DNA of 64,000 nucleotides from Petaurus breviceps papuanus (lineage: Eukaryota; Chordata; Mammalia; Diprotodontia; Petauridae), in the NCBI GenBank assembly GCA_028583685.1, contig JAMXIF010000045.1:6137246-6201245 (forward strand). The letters are read 5' to 3'. Both the position numbers and the translations under genes were made by a program. Shown here piece after piece: positions 11,849 through 23,490 of the stretch. Numbering within the stretch: the first letter of the stretch is position 1; the number at the start of each line of letters is the position of its first letter. Below the pieces are notes generated by a model. That model did not search any database, was not told the origin of the DNA, and was given only the letters and a program-made list of their open reading frames with translations.

Positions 11849-12199
11849 TTATTGGCGAAGTAGACTTGACATTGCAATGATCCAGCTTGCAAGCATCAAG
11901 TCAGTTATTTATGAACTCTAGTCTTTCTCCTTCCTTATGTTGAATGTATACTAGAAAAATCTTTGAGCTTTGGGTGGGGTTAATCAACGGAATTTTTGTT
12001 TTAAATTAAAATCCTTTACCCAGATGGATTAAATTTATTTTTGATGGTGATATTCTGGTGTTTCCTTAAATGCTTATAATTAACATTTCAGACACATATA
12101 TCCTTTAGCAGTTCTTATACATATTGATAAATCACCCCATTTGGGTTCAAGAGAGTTCAAATCCAGATAAACTACTTGAGTTCAAAACAGAATTATTAT
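11849..12199. other. Unassigned sequence upstream of the retrocopy
   Basis: No gene, repeat family or obvious CpG-rich promoter is seen in the 350 bp next to the 5' end of the TBRG4 retrocopy. Confidence 0.5.
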
Positions 12200-12540
12200 C
12201 CTTATATGTAATGGGAGGCAGTGTGGGAAAGTGGAAATGAAAAGAGTAGAATGGAAAGAGTACTGGCTACAAAATCAATCAATTAATCAATATTTATTAA
12301 AAGCACCTTCTGTGGGTCAGGTGTGAAGCTGAGTGCTAGAAAAACTAGGCAAAAAATAGTCCCCCCCAAGTAACTTACAATCTAATGGGGGAAATAGATT
12401 CAGAGAATATGAATTCAAATCTTGCTTCTGACATTTACTGTCTGCATGATTTTCAGCAAGAACTTAACCTCCCTAGACTGTAATTTATCTAGAAAATTAA
12501 GGGTTTGGATTAAATGATCTCTGAAGCCCCATGTTAATCT
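12200..12540 (+). mobile_element. THER/MIR SINE split by an older-type repeat
   Basis: The outer SINE runs from 'aatgggaggcagtgtgggaa' to about 12280 and resumes at about 12400 ('gaattcaaatcttgcttctg' to 'ttggattaaatgatctctga'). Between them is the repeat 'atcaatatttattaaaagca...caatctaatgggggaa', a common ancient mammalian family. Confidence 0.65.
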
Positions 12541-13305
12541 ATGGTCTTTTGTTGTTTTTAAATGAATTAGTTATATGGGAAATGTTAATATAGATTTCAG
12601 ATATACTAAAGTATGTTCAACAGTAACCTAACCATTAATAATAATCACAATAATAGATGCTCTGCAGAAGTCAAATTCTTAAGATTATTCAATCCTCCCC
12701 TTTTCATATATCTCAAGTAGTTAAAAGACAGGATGAGAGGGCCATACACAAAGACATTCATAGCAGCATTTTTTGTAGTAATAGTGAACCAGAAACAAAG
12801 CAGCTGTTTGTTGAGAGTGGTATGGCTAAATAAATTATAAAATATAAATGCAATGGAATATTACCACACAAAATAAATGGTGAATATGACGAATAAAAAT
12901 ATGATAAGACATATGAATTCATGCAAAGTAAAGAATAAAAAAATACCCACACACACAAACACACAGCTCTACAAAGTTAATGAAAAGAAAAAAGAAAAGC
13001 ACTATAATCATGATGACCAAGTATAACCCCAGAGAAAAGTTGAGAAAACATATCTTCCTTCCTTGCTTTTTTGCAGAGGTATAGTGCTATGTCTATAGAA
13101 TATACCATCAAACAGAATTAATATACTTATTTGGTTTTGTTTAATTTTTTTCTTTGATATTTTTTGACATTATTTTATTTTTTTTTTGTTACAAAGAATA
13201 TTTCACTGAGTAGAATAGAGGGGTGGGAAAGTCAGAAATTAGGGTAATAAAAATGGAAAAGATACCAATAAAACAGTATTTTTAAAAAGTTGAATGCCAC
13301 ATTTT
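12541..13305. other. Unassigned intergenic sequence with L1-like patches
   Basis: Around 12740-13020 the sequence ('acaaagacattcatagcagc', 'gaatattaccacacaaaata') resembles the end of L1 ORF2 on the plus strand, very degraded. The remainder is AT-rich and unassigned. Confidence 0.45.
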
Positions 13306-13625
13306 TTTTTTCATCAGCACCCATATTTTCATCCATGTCTGTTTTGCACTTCTCCTTACCTCTACCTCTTAGAACCCATACTTTCCTTCAAAAATCATCT
13401 CAGGTGCTACCTTCTACATGAAGTCTTTCTAACCCCCCCTCATGACTAGTGCCTTTTACATCCTGAAATTTCTTTGTGTTTTCTTTGCCTTTGTTGATCA
13501 TAGTACATGTGTTGTAGTAGAACATAAACAGGATTTTTATTTTTGTCTTCATATCCCCAACACCTATCATGTGAACGTGGAACATAGCTGGTGCTTCATA
13601 AATGTTTGTTGAATTAAATTGGATT
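13306..13625 (+). mobile_element. L2 LINE 3' end
   Basis: 'aaaatcatctcaggtgctac', 'cttctacatgaagtctttct' and the terminus 'tggtgcttcataaatgtttg' match the L2 3' region in order. Confidence 0.75.
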
Positions 13626-14022
13626 GAATTAGAATGAATTCATCCAGCATTAATAGAGTAACCAGGAAAGATTACATAAAATCACCAAATCTTTGGTTTG
13701 TCAGATGTCTTAGACACTGTCTAATCCACCTTCACTCCTAGCATGCAAATGCATGCAACACCAACTTTGTGGTACGGAGATACAACCTTAGCTTATCTCC
13801 CCAATCATGCTTAACTTAAAAATCACCAAGGCAACCCTTTCCATTTGGGAGTTGCTCTCTTCCTTGGGAGAGTCATTTGATAATCTGGAGATAGCTATCA
13901 CAACCCTTCTGAGTTTTCTAGGATGAATATGCCACAGTCATTTAGCCATTTGTCATGTGACAAGTTTTCCAGATTTGACAACTACATTGGTGACCTTTCT
14001 CTAGACACTTTTTTTTCACCAG
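13626..14022. other. Unassigned, possibly old CR1/L3-like sequence
   Basis: The text is repeat-like ('tttccatttgggagttgctc'), but the family could not be fixed. No coding signal is seen. Confidence 0.35.
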
Positions 14023-14027
14023 TGTAC

Positions 14028-15282
14028 TACAAAGCAAAGCATGAGGAGCTTTCCAGAGGACTGCTGCTATGAACAGCTTTAAGGTTCTGATCACATAGGA
14101 TGGTGAACTCTCTACTTATTCAGCAGTAAGCTGAAGAAAAACATTCATAGAAACCAAAGTACAGCATTCACAATGTTATAACATAACAACTTATCATTAA
14201 AGTGGCCACATGGTTTACACCAAAGTGGCCACATAGTTTTAAACAAAATATATCATTCAGTAAGTTCTTAACTCAATCATCCTTAAGGAGTGAGCCTCCT
14301 TAAGGGACACAAAGTAAAAAGGTCAAAGTTCTCCACCCCTAGGTCACTTTGTTTTAAGCTCTCAGTCAGAAAGTCTTCTTTCCTCTTGATTGGAGATTAG
14401 TTTCCTATCAACCTTAACTCAAGCATCCTTAAAAGGTATGAGGTACAGAGTACAAAGTACTCCCACCCCTAGACTACAGTAAATCATGATCTTCTCAGTC
14501 AGCCTTAAGTACCCGAGGAGAGGTCTTTTCATCTTGACTCAAGACTGGCTCCCAAATTCCGTGATTCCTCTTCCATGGTCCCAGCTTTTGCCTGAATCTA
14601 CCCACCTGTCACCTGGATTCAAAGGCAGGCATCTCTCAACTCCTCATCCACCTCCTCATCAAGTTCCTTGTCCAGTTATATATTGAAGCTCAGAGTGTCC
14701 AGTCCACCTCAAGTCCTTCATAGTTCCTGTTTCTGGGAAGACAAAGTTTAACAGAGCCACAATACCATGCATTCCCATTGCCGGCACCATCATCAATTCA
14801 CTATCTGCCTGTGAAATCAACAGAGACCTACCAACAAGGTCTGAGAACTAAACACACATCATCAGTATGGTCCCAGGAACTCTGAAACCCTCCTTCAGGA
14901 CTTCTGTAAACAGACAACAAGAAAATCCTCTTTCAGGGCTTCCAAAAAGATCCCAGGGCTTCTGTACAAAGTATCACAAGCAAAAATCAACACAGACAGA
15001 AGAGACAAACAGAGTGCCAGGATAGCACATCTGCTCCCCTTTTCAGTTCTGCTCTTTCCCAGCTTGGGCTTCTCCTTAAATATGGTCATTAGCTTTTCCT
15101 TGTTCTGTCCCTTCCTGTTTGATCATCAAGTTCCTCCCATTGTGTGTTTTACAAGTTCTGTTTCTTAACAAAGACTTGATATAATCATCAGAAAGGCTCA
15201 AAAGAAGCTTGAACTGAAACAAGGTGCCAAATAATTAAATAGCTGAAACAAGGAGCTAAGTAATTATTTGCTTGCCATTACA
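14028..15282 (-). mobile_element. Solo LTR, family A copy 2
   Basis: Fossil solo LTR of about 1.26 kb, related to those at 5582-6758 and 19416-20737. Minus-strand start is TGTAATGGCAAG. The flanks TGTAC at 14023-14027 and 15283-15287 form an exact 5-bp target duplication. The shared hairpin lies at 14281-14305. No internal retroviral region is attached, as expected after LTR-LTR recombination. Confidence 0.85.
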
Positions 15283-15287
15283 TGTAC

Positions 15288-16850
15288 CTCTAGTAAAATC
15301 TCATCAAACAAGTTTGTGCCACCCAGTTAGCCCATCTTGGGATTTTGGCACTGCAGCTATGCCAGAAGCATCTTTCAATGAAAGTTACTAGAAAATGCAG
15401 CTAAAAGAATCCTAGGGGCTATAGTTATTTGGACAAAACCCTTGCCTCTTTTTATAATGTAAAATCCCCTGAGATATTCCTGGAACTTGCATTTGCCCTT
15501 AAGGGTTGGGTTTCTATAGAGCAGTTACTTCCTTGGGTTCTAAGAGTAATGCAATAGGCTTAAAATTCTAACATCGTAGCTCACAAACCCCCACCAGTGT
15601 AGGTCCCACTAAGAGTCAGGCAATATCCACAATTAGTTCCTAGGAAAGGCATTTACTAAGATGGCATAGTAAACCAGTAGCTACAAAATATTTCTCCCTG
15701 TCACCATTAAACTTGAAGAACACTCTCCCACAAATGAAAGCATCCATGGGAAGAGTGGGTTAAACTAAGGGAACAATGGCAGTGAAGAGTTATGCATGAT
15801 ACACATTGGCAAAAGTGACTCACAATTCCGCTTACTGTAGGGTCTGGAAGTCCTTTCTTTTTAGTAGCCTCATAGAACTCCCTTTCAGTGTTCTGTCTTT
15901 AATAGTTAAGTTTCCCATCTGGGTGACCAGAGTTTACTTCTCTGCATGACTCTCTTTGCGGTTGCCAGGGATCAAATTCCTCAAAGCTTCTTCTCTCAAG
16001 TGATTACCTTTTTGTATCAAAATCTCTCTGAAGTGTACATCTGTACTCCCCCAACTCTGCCTCAAACCTACAAACTCTTAGATTACTGGATGAGCTATCT
16101 ACCTCTGCAAAAATTGCTGCTAGACTCCACAGTAAATGTGGAGTGCAAGGAAAGAGAAATGCTTTCCTCCCTGCCTGATCTCCATTGCAAGGCCCTCCTC
16201 TGCAAAGTGCTTCCTAACCTCTATATCTAGTGAGCTCCCCAGGGCTTAGCCATTAAAAGTCCCTAAGAGTGTGGCTAGCTTGTTTTATGCACCAATCCTG
16301 CTGTTCTCTTCTGCCTTTCTTAGTCAGAGAAATGTTCATATTTCATTAAAGGGATCACTGGGTGTGGCCCCAATTTTATAGTTAGTTTAACATCTTGTTA
16401 ACACATTAAAATCTAATTATCCATGACTAAATCCCACGACTGTATATAAAGTGAGCTGGAGGAACTTTGGAGTAAGAATCAAATTGCCCCTTCCCCCACC
16501 TTATAATATTTTCAAAGCTATAAAACTATTCATCAAACAAGATTTTGGATAAAAGGACTAGGGGGATTGGCTATTTTGACAACTCTTCTCATAGTATTTT
16601 TCTGTTGCAAATGACTGTCAAACATAGTCTTGCTAGAGCTGAGGAAGCATAGCCATTATAAAAGGACGGCCAGAGAATATAAAGAAGTCACATCAAATCT
16701 CCTTCCCTCCCTTCCCAACTCCATAACAGAAGTGGAAGGTCCACAGGTGTGGAACATTTCATATATTATCATATTGATTTTTAATGAATTTATTGTTTTG
16801 CCTTCTTTTTTTCACCAGAGTAAGAGTCTATAGTCTGCCCCTCCTCTTCC
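15288..16850. other. Unassigned intergenic sequence
   Basis: No gene or repeat family is recognised. The longest open frame (about 94 codons at 15946-16230) has no recognisable domain and no splice or UTR context. Confidence 0.5.
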
Positions 16851-17715
16851 CCCTGCTCATTTTCCCAGATAATTACTTGACTTTTTAGGTCTTTGTTAAG
16901 GTAGGTTTCTGCTTTCAGTGTGGAGGGTATACTGTCCCAAGCTTCAGGGATTTTGTGTAGCTGTTTTCAGAGATACTTCTAGAGAACTGTAAATTTTCAG
17001 TTCTTCCTAGATGGTATGATCAAAAGAAAGGTGTTTCTCCTCTCCTGATCTGCACTCTGGTCTATGAGTGACCATAGGCACTCTTTTCTGCCTTGGAACT
17101 GTGAAGAGGATTCTCTCTCCACTACCACAAGCTCTGACATGTTCCTTTCCCCAGCACTGCTACCCAGGACTGTGACCCAGATTCAAGCTGGGCAAAGCAA
17201 GAGAATCCTGTCTCAGCACCAGCAAAGAGATCCCTGAAATGCCCCTCTGATCAGCCACTCAATTCCCCCACTGTTTGTGGGCCAAGAGTTCTGGAAGCAG
17301 CCACTGCTGTTGCTGCTACCACCTCTGCCTCTGTCTCCCCAGGGCTAGGGCCTGGACAGTACTTCTCTCTCACCCAGGTCCAAACAGATCTTCCCCACTG
17401 AACTTCAAAGTTGTCTTTGGCATTTTGAAGTTGAGAAGTCTGGAAATCACCCCAGCTGCCAGTGATTCAGTGCCCTGGGGTCTGCTCTATCCCTGTCTGT
17501 GCCAGCACAACCCACATTGGACTGCAGTCTTTCTCAGAGGGATGCAATAGACCCTTCCTGACAATCTTCCAGGTTGCCTTAGGCTAGAAATTTGTTTCAC
17601 TCCATCATTTTGTGGGTTCTGCAGCTGTAGACTATAGAGTCATTTTTACAGGTATTTGGAGGGGTTTGGGGGAGAGCCCAAGTACATCCCTGTTTTTATT
17701 CTGCCATCTTGGATT
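16850..17715 (-). mobile_element. L1 5' UTR fragment, antisense
   Basis: Marsupial-type L1 5'-UTR text on the minus strand. The plus strand shows 'gatctgcactctggtctatg', 'tctggaaatcaccccagctg' and 'ttctgccatcttggattctg', the last being the complement of the 'ccaagatggcagaat' L1 start. Similar fragments occur at 27560-28167 and at the HAL1 start near 37594. No ORF follows. Confidence 0.8.
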
Positions 17716-18034
17716 CTGCTTCTTTTTTCTCTTCTTTTTATTAAAAAACAAATCTTTGTCATATGGAATGGCTCTCTTAAAGAAAGCAGGTGAGGTACAG
17801 GGGAAACAGGTAATGTTATAAAAAAAAGCTGTCAATAAAAATTTATTTTTAAAAATAAGTCATATCATTAGGAAACTATTGATATAGCTATTGATTTGGG
17901 TGCACTACAATAGGCACTTTGTAGGATGCAAAAAAATAAAAATCAAGACTCGTCTTTGAGAATATCATAGTCTAAGGAGACAACTTTTGTACATGAAGAA
18001 ACAAGGAAATAATACAAGACTAAGGTGTTATACA
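17716..18034. other. Unassigned, with an old repeat remnant
   Basis: 'attgatttgggtgcactaca...gagaatatcatagtctaagg' at 17885-17985 looks like the ancient repeat also seen at 5215 and 12280. Otherwise nothing is recognised. Confidence 0.4.
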
Positions 18035-18195
18035 AAAAAGCATTGGGTTTGGAGTCAGAAAAGCTGAGTTTGATTTCTCACTCTGCTACTTACAAACTGT
18101 GTGACCTTGGGTTAAGTCATCTCATTTCTGGTGAATTCCTCATCTAAAAAATTGGGCAGGTATAAGGGCTCTTCCCAGCCCAAATCCAACCATCC
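18035..18195 (+). mobile_element. THER/MIR SINE
   Basis: 'gcattgggtttggagtcaga', 'tgtgtgaccttgggttaagt' and 'aattcctcatctaaaaaatt' follow the MIR order. Confidence 0.75.
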
Positions 18196-18544
18196 TGTTA
18201 TCCTACTGCACAAAATTAAAACCTGGAATTGTATAATACACAATAGACTGTAGGCTCCACTAAAGTTAATGGAAGAGAATCAATACCATGAGTGGTAGTA
18301 GTATGGAAAGCCTTCATGGAAGATACGAGGCAAACTGAATCTAGTGTGAAAATAAGAGTTTTATTTACAGACAAGGAGGATTAGGGCTTCTCAGGCAAGA
18401 AGAAGAAAATAATATGGATTAAAAAAGAGAGAATCATATATGAAGAGAAGAATAATAGTCTTCCTCTTTGAAGTATGATCTCTGACAGATTGATATAGGT
18501 GGCAGACCTACTTTGACCATATAGCAAAAGAAAGTCTTGACAGA

Positions 18545-18775
18545 TAGGTATTAGCATGCTATTATGCTAGGAAAACTGCTGGACCAGAAGTCAGACGAGA
18601 TTAAGATCCTGACTCTGACACTTAGATGTATAACCATGGATCAATTTATTTATATTCTCTGAGCCTCCACTATCTCCTCGGCAAAATGGTCATAATAACA
18701 CCTATACTATGTACCTCATAGGGTTATGATAAGGAGATAGCTTTGCAAAAGCATGACCTAAATGTTAATTAATAT
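18545..18775 (+). mobile_element. THER/MIR SINE
   Basis: 'gctggaccagaagtcagacg' (head) is followed by 'tgagcctccactatctcctc' and the 'aacacctatactatgtacctcat' type tail. Old and diverged. Confidence 0.65.
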
Positions 18776-18848
18776 TTTCTGCCTATTAGCTTTTGAAAAA
18801 CACATCCGTTGAGAGGTAGGGTGTTATGGTAGAAATAGTACTGTACTT

Positions 18849-19038
18849 TTTTTGTTTGTTTTTGTTTGTTTTAGTTGTTTTTATTTTGGGAGGGGAGAAT
18901 GCAGGGCCATCGGGGTTAAGTGACTTGCCCAAGGTCACTCAGCTAGTTTTTTGTGTTAAGTGTCTGAGGTCAGATTTGAACTCAGGTCCTCCTGACTCCA
19001 GGGTCAGTGCTCTATTAACTGCACCACCTAGACACCCC
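18849..19038 (-). mobile_element. SINE1-type tRNA SINE, antisense, in a MIR
   Basis: Antisense copy with 'ggggttaagtgacttgccca' and 'tcctcctgactccagggtca', ending 'cacctagacacccc'. AATAGTACTGTACTT (18834) and AATAGTACTATACTT (19039) are a 15-bp target duplication with one mismatch. The host MIR continues to about 19240. Confidence 0.9.
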
Positions 19039-19384
19039 AATAGTACTATACTTCTGAACAAGAATTGGATTTGGGTGACACTGGTCCCTTTAGGACTTTA
19101 GTCACTTGGCCTCTGAGTCTATCTGTAAAATGGTAATAATATTACTAGTCTCTTCTTTCTCATGGGGTTGTTTTAATAAGAGAATTATGAAAATCTCTGT
19201 GTAACTCTAAAGTGTCTATAAATGCAAGTTATTCTTGAATACTTCCATGGATCTATGATAAGTCTATTATCTATTCACTCCCCCAGTGCAAATTCTCATC
19301 AGTGTTCCACAGGGTATCTCCCAGTGTACTAAGAATCTTCCCCTCCATTGCTTAACAAAAATTTTAGTCCTGGTTAAAACAAAC

Positions 19385-19415
19385 AAACACATACACACGT
19401 GCACACACACACAAC
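19385..19415 (+). repeat. (AC)n run next to an LTR
   Basis: Short AC-rich tract directly before the LTR. A matching AC run follows the LTR at 20738-20752, so the LTR entered a pre-existing (AC)n tract. Confidence 0.8.
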
Positions 19416-20737
19416 TGTAATGGCAAGCAAGGAAGTACTTAGTGCCTTGTTTCATCGATTTATTTACTTAGCACCTTATTTCAGTTCAAGTTTCTTTTGA
19501 GCCTTGCCCATGGTCATATAAAGTCTTTATTAATAAACAGAACTTGTGAAACCCACAATGGGATGGACTTGTCAAAGATGGGAACAGTTAGGACATAACA
19601 GTTGGGTGGAACAGGGAGGAGCTAATGACCAGATAAAAAGTTGAACACAAGCTGGGAGAGAACAGAACTGAGGAGGGAAAACTTATCATGGCAGAGATGT
19701 GAAGGAGAAAACTTGTGGTATACCGGCACTCTGTTTGTCTGTTCTATCTGTTTTGATTTGTGTTTATAATACTTTGTACAGAAACCCTGGTACCTTACTG
19801 GAAGCCCTGAAATAGGATTTTCTTTTTGTCTGTTTACAGAAGTCCTGGAGGAGGGTTTCAGAGGTCCTGAGACTTTACTGAGGATTTTTGTTCACCTCCA
19901 GACTTCTTATGTGGATTTGTGTTGATTTCTATGCTGATGATTTGTGTTGACTTCTCGGACCTTGTTTGTGGGTCTCTCTTGATTTCACAGGCAGATAGTG
20001 AATTGATGATGATGCCGGCAACATGCATGAATGTTGTTTTGGCTCTGTTAAGCTTTGTCTTCCCAGAAACAGAAACTGTGAAGGACTTGAGGTGGACTGG
20101 ATGCTGTACGTTTCAATATGAAACTGGATGAGGAGCTGGACAAGGAATGGATGAGGAACTGAGAGCTACCTACCTGTGAATCTAGGTGAAGATTGGGTAG
20201 ATTCAGGCAGGAGCTGGACCTGTGGAAGAAGAACCATGGAATTTAGGAGCCAGCCTTGAGTCAAGATGAAAAGACCTCTCCTTGGGTACTCAATGCTGAT
20301 TGAGAAGATCATGATTTACTCTGGTCTAGGGGTGGGAGAACTTTGTACTCTGTACCTTGTACCTCTGAAGGATGATTGAGTTAAAGATGATTGGAAACCA
20401 ATCTCCAAGCAAGAAGAAAGAAAACTTTTTGACTGAGATATTGACATGTGACCTAGGGGTGGAGAACTTTGACCTTTGTACTTTGTGCCCCTTAAGGAGT
20501 CTTGCTCCTTAAGGATGATTGAGTTAAGGATATACTGAATGAAATCTTTTGTTTAAAACTATGTGGCCACTTTAGTGATAAGTTGTTATAACATTGTGAA
20601 TTCTGTACTTTGGTTTCTGTGAATGTTTTGCTTTAGCTTACTACTGAATAAATAGAGTTTACTATACTATGTGATCAGAACCTTAGAGCTATTCACATCA
20701 GCAGTCATCTGGAGAGCTGCTTGTACTTGGCTTTACA
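19416..20737 (+). mobile_element. Solo LTR, family A copy 3
   Basis: Fossil solo LTR of about 1.32 kb in the opposite orientation to copy 2. Starts TGTAATGGCAAG and ends CTTTACA. ACAAC at 19411-19415 and 20738-20742 is a plausible 5-bp target duplication, although the site is AC-rich. AATAAA near 20646 fits the polyadenylation signal. The shared stem-loop lies at 20490-20514. It looks whole as a solo LTR; no internal region is present. Confidence 0.85.
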
Positions 20738-20809
20738 ACAACACACACACATACACGATAGCATGTGGCTAGTACTATATGTAAAGCCTTTTCAATGTAG
20801 TAATAATAA

Positions 20810-21240
20810 TGACACATAGCTTTTATAGAGAGTTTTACGGTTTACCAGGTACTTTATATATGTTATCTCATTCACATATGTTATCTTACAACCCTGTAAG
20901 GTAAGCACTATTATCATCCCCATTTTACAAATAAGAAAGTTGAGGCTGAAGGAGATTAAGTGACTTTCTCGGGCTCAGGTAGCTGGTTTAACTTTGGAGA
21001 CAGGATTTAATCTCAAATTTTCCCTACTCCAGATCCAATGTTATTTTTTGTTATTATTATTCATTTATTCATTTTTAGTTTTTAATATTCATTTACACAA
21101 AATTTTGAGCTCTACATTTTTTCCCATCTCTCCCCTCTCCCTACCCCAAGAAGACATGCATTATGATTACTCCTTTCCCCAGTCTGCCCTCTTTCTATCT
21201 CCCCCGCTTTACAGATCCAATGTTCTATCCACTACACCAG
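20810..21240 (-). mobile_element. THER2/MIR SINE split by a HAL1/L1 3' piece
   Basis: Antisense MIR-type element ('ccccattttacaaataagaa', 'tgaggctgaaggagattaag') up to 21042, resuming at 21212 ('agatccaatgttctatccac'). The insertion at 21043-21211 is listed separately. Confidence 0.75.
21043..21211 (-). mobile_element. HAL1/L1 3' end insertion
   Basis: Antisense HAL1-like 3' end ('attttgagctctacattttt' plus a C/T-rich stretch). CAGATCCAATGTT occurs exactly at 21030-21042 and 21212-21224, a 13-bp target duplication that proves a separate insertion. Confidence 0.85.
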
Positions 21241-21436
21241 AAATGTCAAACTCGCTCCCCCCTCCTCCAAAAAACAAACAAAACAGCTCAATATGACCTG
21301 CACCAGATTAAGATGTAATTAGGAAATATTTAACAAAATAAATAAAAATACAATACAACATAAATAATGTTAACTTTTTTTAAGTCAATATATGCCTTCA
21401 GGTTTAGTTTCTAGTTGAGTTTGACACCACTGAACT
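21236..21436 (+). mobile_element. hAT-like MITE
   Basis: Ends CAGAAATGTCAAACTC and GAGTTTGACACCACTG are terminal inverted repeats with the CAG...CTG form of hAT elements. The same family occurs antisense at 23192-23375, and split by HAL1 at about 37507/40778. The target duplication was not clear. Confidence 0.65.
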
Positions 21437-21659
21437 CTGTCCCTACTTGGATCTTTCCAGACCTTGTACTTCCATGCCATAACTTTCAAGAGCACAGGGT
21501 CATCTTCCTACGACAATGAGGCATCAGAGTTGGACTTTGCTGACCCTGTTATCATGACTGAAATTTATTCTTTCTCATTAGCCTTCCTATCAAAATTTAG
21601 TGTGCGTGAGAATGATAGAAGAGCATCCATTTAAATCAAAACTAACATTAAAATGTTAA

Positions 21660-21850
21660 CATGACATAGTGGAAAGGATCATAAAGTCCAGGTCTGGAGA
21701 CAAGTTATGGTTCCAGGTCTGTCACTAAGTAATTCTATGGCCTTAGGGGAGTTATTGAGCCTCTCTAAGGCTCAGTACTCTCCTCTATTAAATGGGGAAG
21801 TTAACTAGATTCACCACGGTTCTTCTGGCCCTGTCTCTGCCATATACTTG
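21660..21850 (+). mobile_element. MIR SINE
   Basis: 'ccttaggggagttattgagc' and 'ctctattaaatggggaagtt' follow the MIR core and tail. Confidence 0.65.
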
Positions 21851-22080
21851 TTCAGTCGTTTCAGTCTTAGAGACCCAATTTGAGGTATCCTTGGCAAAGA
21901 TCCTGGAGTGGTTTGCCATGTCCTTCTCCAGCTCATTTTACAGATGAGAAACGGAGGCAGAGTTAAGTGACTTGTCCAGGGTCACACATCTGGTAAGTGT
22001 CTGAGACCAGATTTGAACTCACAAAGATGAATTTTTCCTGACTTCAGACCTGGTACTCTATCCACTGTACCACCTAACTT
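21851..22080 (-). mobile_element. MAR1-type SINE, antisense
   Basis: 'ctggagtggtttgccatgtc' and 'agttaagtgacttgtccagg' are the tail and core in reverse. It ends near 'ctatccactgtaccacctaa'. Confidence 0.8.
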
Positions 22081-22445
22081 CTTGAGTGATTGATTCTGGA
22101 ATTAAAACTGTATGAAGGTACTACATATATTATATATAAGTAATGGTTCTTACAGCTATGTTTCAATCAATGAGAAGAATGATCCCCTGATGTGGCTGTA
22201 TGTCTTCAAATTCACATTATTTGAAGTATGTAAAAAATAGTCATTCATTCCAGCCCAATGGGAATGTGCAATGAGAATTCAAATAATGAAACACACTAAT
22301 CAGGACCTAGTTGTACCAAACAATTTGAGGAGGGAGGGGAGAGGCTAAACTTCTTATTTCATCTACCTCTTATTTCATCTGCAACTCCACTGAACCATAG
22401 ATCTTGTAGAGATTTGCCAATACACTGAAAAGCTCAGTGACTTAT

Positions 22446-22965
22446 TGTAGCAGCAAGCACCCTGGTGTCCCTAGGGTGGCTGCTCACAGGTTCTTGGATC
22501 TGCTTTGTTAAAGGAAAGCAACTCAAAATGGGTTAACAAGCTTACTTTAATCAGTCAGACATACATCGTTTACCTTGTTCAGGGGAAAAAGGTCAGCACC
22601 CCGAACTTCAAAGTATACAGGCAGAATTATCAAGACAGAAACAGATCAAGTAGACAGATTTCCAAACTGTCCAACCATTACATCCATACCAAATCAGCAT
22701 CTGGGTTTTTCAAAGCCGGGGGAGCTCCAGGCAACGGCTTCCCAGAATCCATATCAAACCACAGAACACTTCTCAAAGTGAGCCCCAAAACAAAGCTACA
22801 CATCAGGGCTTATATAGCCTTCTCCTGGCTCAGAGAATGTAACAACCTTATTGACCCACTGGCCAATCAAAAAGTATCTACTGAAAAACAAGCCTCCCAC
22901 CCCAGGCTCCAGGTGCACCTTAGCCTAGGGGCAGGGAAGATCTTTAAATTTGCATTTCCATTACA
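22446..22965 (-). mobile_element. Solo LTR, family B, 520 bp
   Basis: Fossil solo LTR. The minus strand begins TGTAATGGAAATGC and ends CTGCTACA, with CTTAT at 22441-22445 and 22966-22970 as an exact 5-bp target duplication. A TATA-like TATATAAG lies at about 22809-22816 on the minus strand. The 163-codon open frame across it on the plus strand is antisense to the LTR and is taken as fortuitous. A short piece similar to its start occurs inside the L1 at 59040-59080. Confidence 0.85.
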
Positions 22966-23191
22966 CTTATCCAAATTTGCTGAGCCAAGACTTTAACCTA
23001 CTTCTTCCTGACGGCCAAGGTCAGCCCCTTATCCCCTATGCCGGGCAAAGGTTAAATTTTGTATTTATAGGGATAGTGTTTGGACCTGGGATTTCTTTGG
23101 CATAGAGAATTCCTGGATGAGGGCATTCCTCCTACCAAATGTAGGCCAATAACTCCTCTATGGTTTAAAAATCTCATGAAATTGCCTGGCA

Positions 23192-23375
23192 CTATGGTGT
23201 CAAACTCAAATAGAAACAGTTAACTATTAAACCATCTGTAAGGATTCCAATGGACTGCATATCAACTTAAGAAAAACCACATGTTGACCTCTCTTTTTTA
23301 TTAATTAATGTATTTGTTAAATATTGCCCAATTACATTCTAATCTAGTTCCAACACACTTTTTTTGACACCATCA
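23192..23375 (-). mobile_element. hAT-like MITE, antisense copy
   Basis: 'tggtgtcaaactcaaatag' at one end and 'tttgacaccatcag' at the other. The inside ('ttgttaaatattgcccaatt') is the reverse complement of the MITE at 21236. Confidence 0.65.
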
Positions 23376-23384
23376 GGCTGTGAG

Positions 23385-23490
23385 CTCCTTGAGAACAGGA
23401 ACTATTTGGGTTTTGACTTTCTTTGCATCCCCAGTGCTTAGCAAAGTGCTTCTCACACCGTAGGTATTTAATAAATGTCTACTGACTGAT
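23385..23490 (+). mobile_element. L2 3' terminus
   Basis: 'gagctccttgagaacaggaa' followed by 'ccagtgcttagcaaagtgct' and 'taggtatttaataaatgtct'. Confidence 0.8.

Noticed and set aside
14028-20737. A provirus bounded by the two family A LTRs
   Set aside because: The LTRs are inverted, each has its own target duplication, and the 4 kb between them contains SINEs and L1 fragments but no retroviral internal region.
22505-22996. 163-codon plus-strand open frame
   Set aside because: It lies antisense across a solo LTR and runs past its boundary; no recognisable protein family or gene context.
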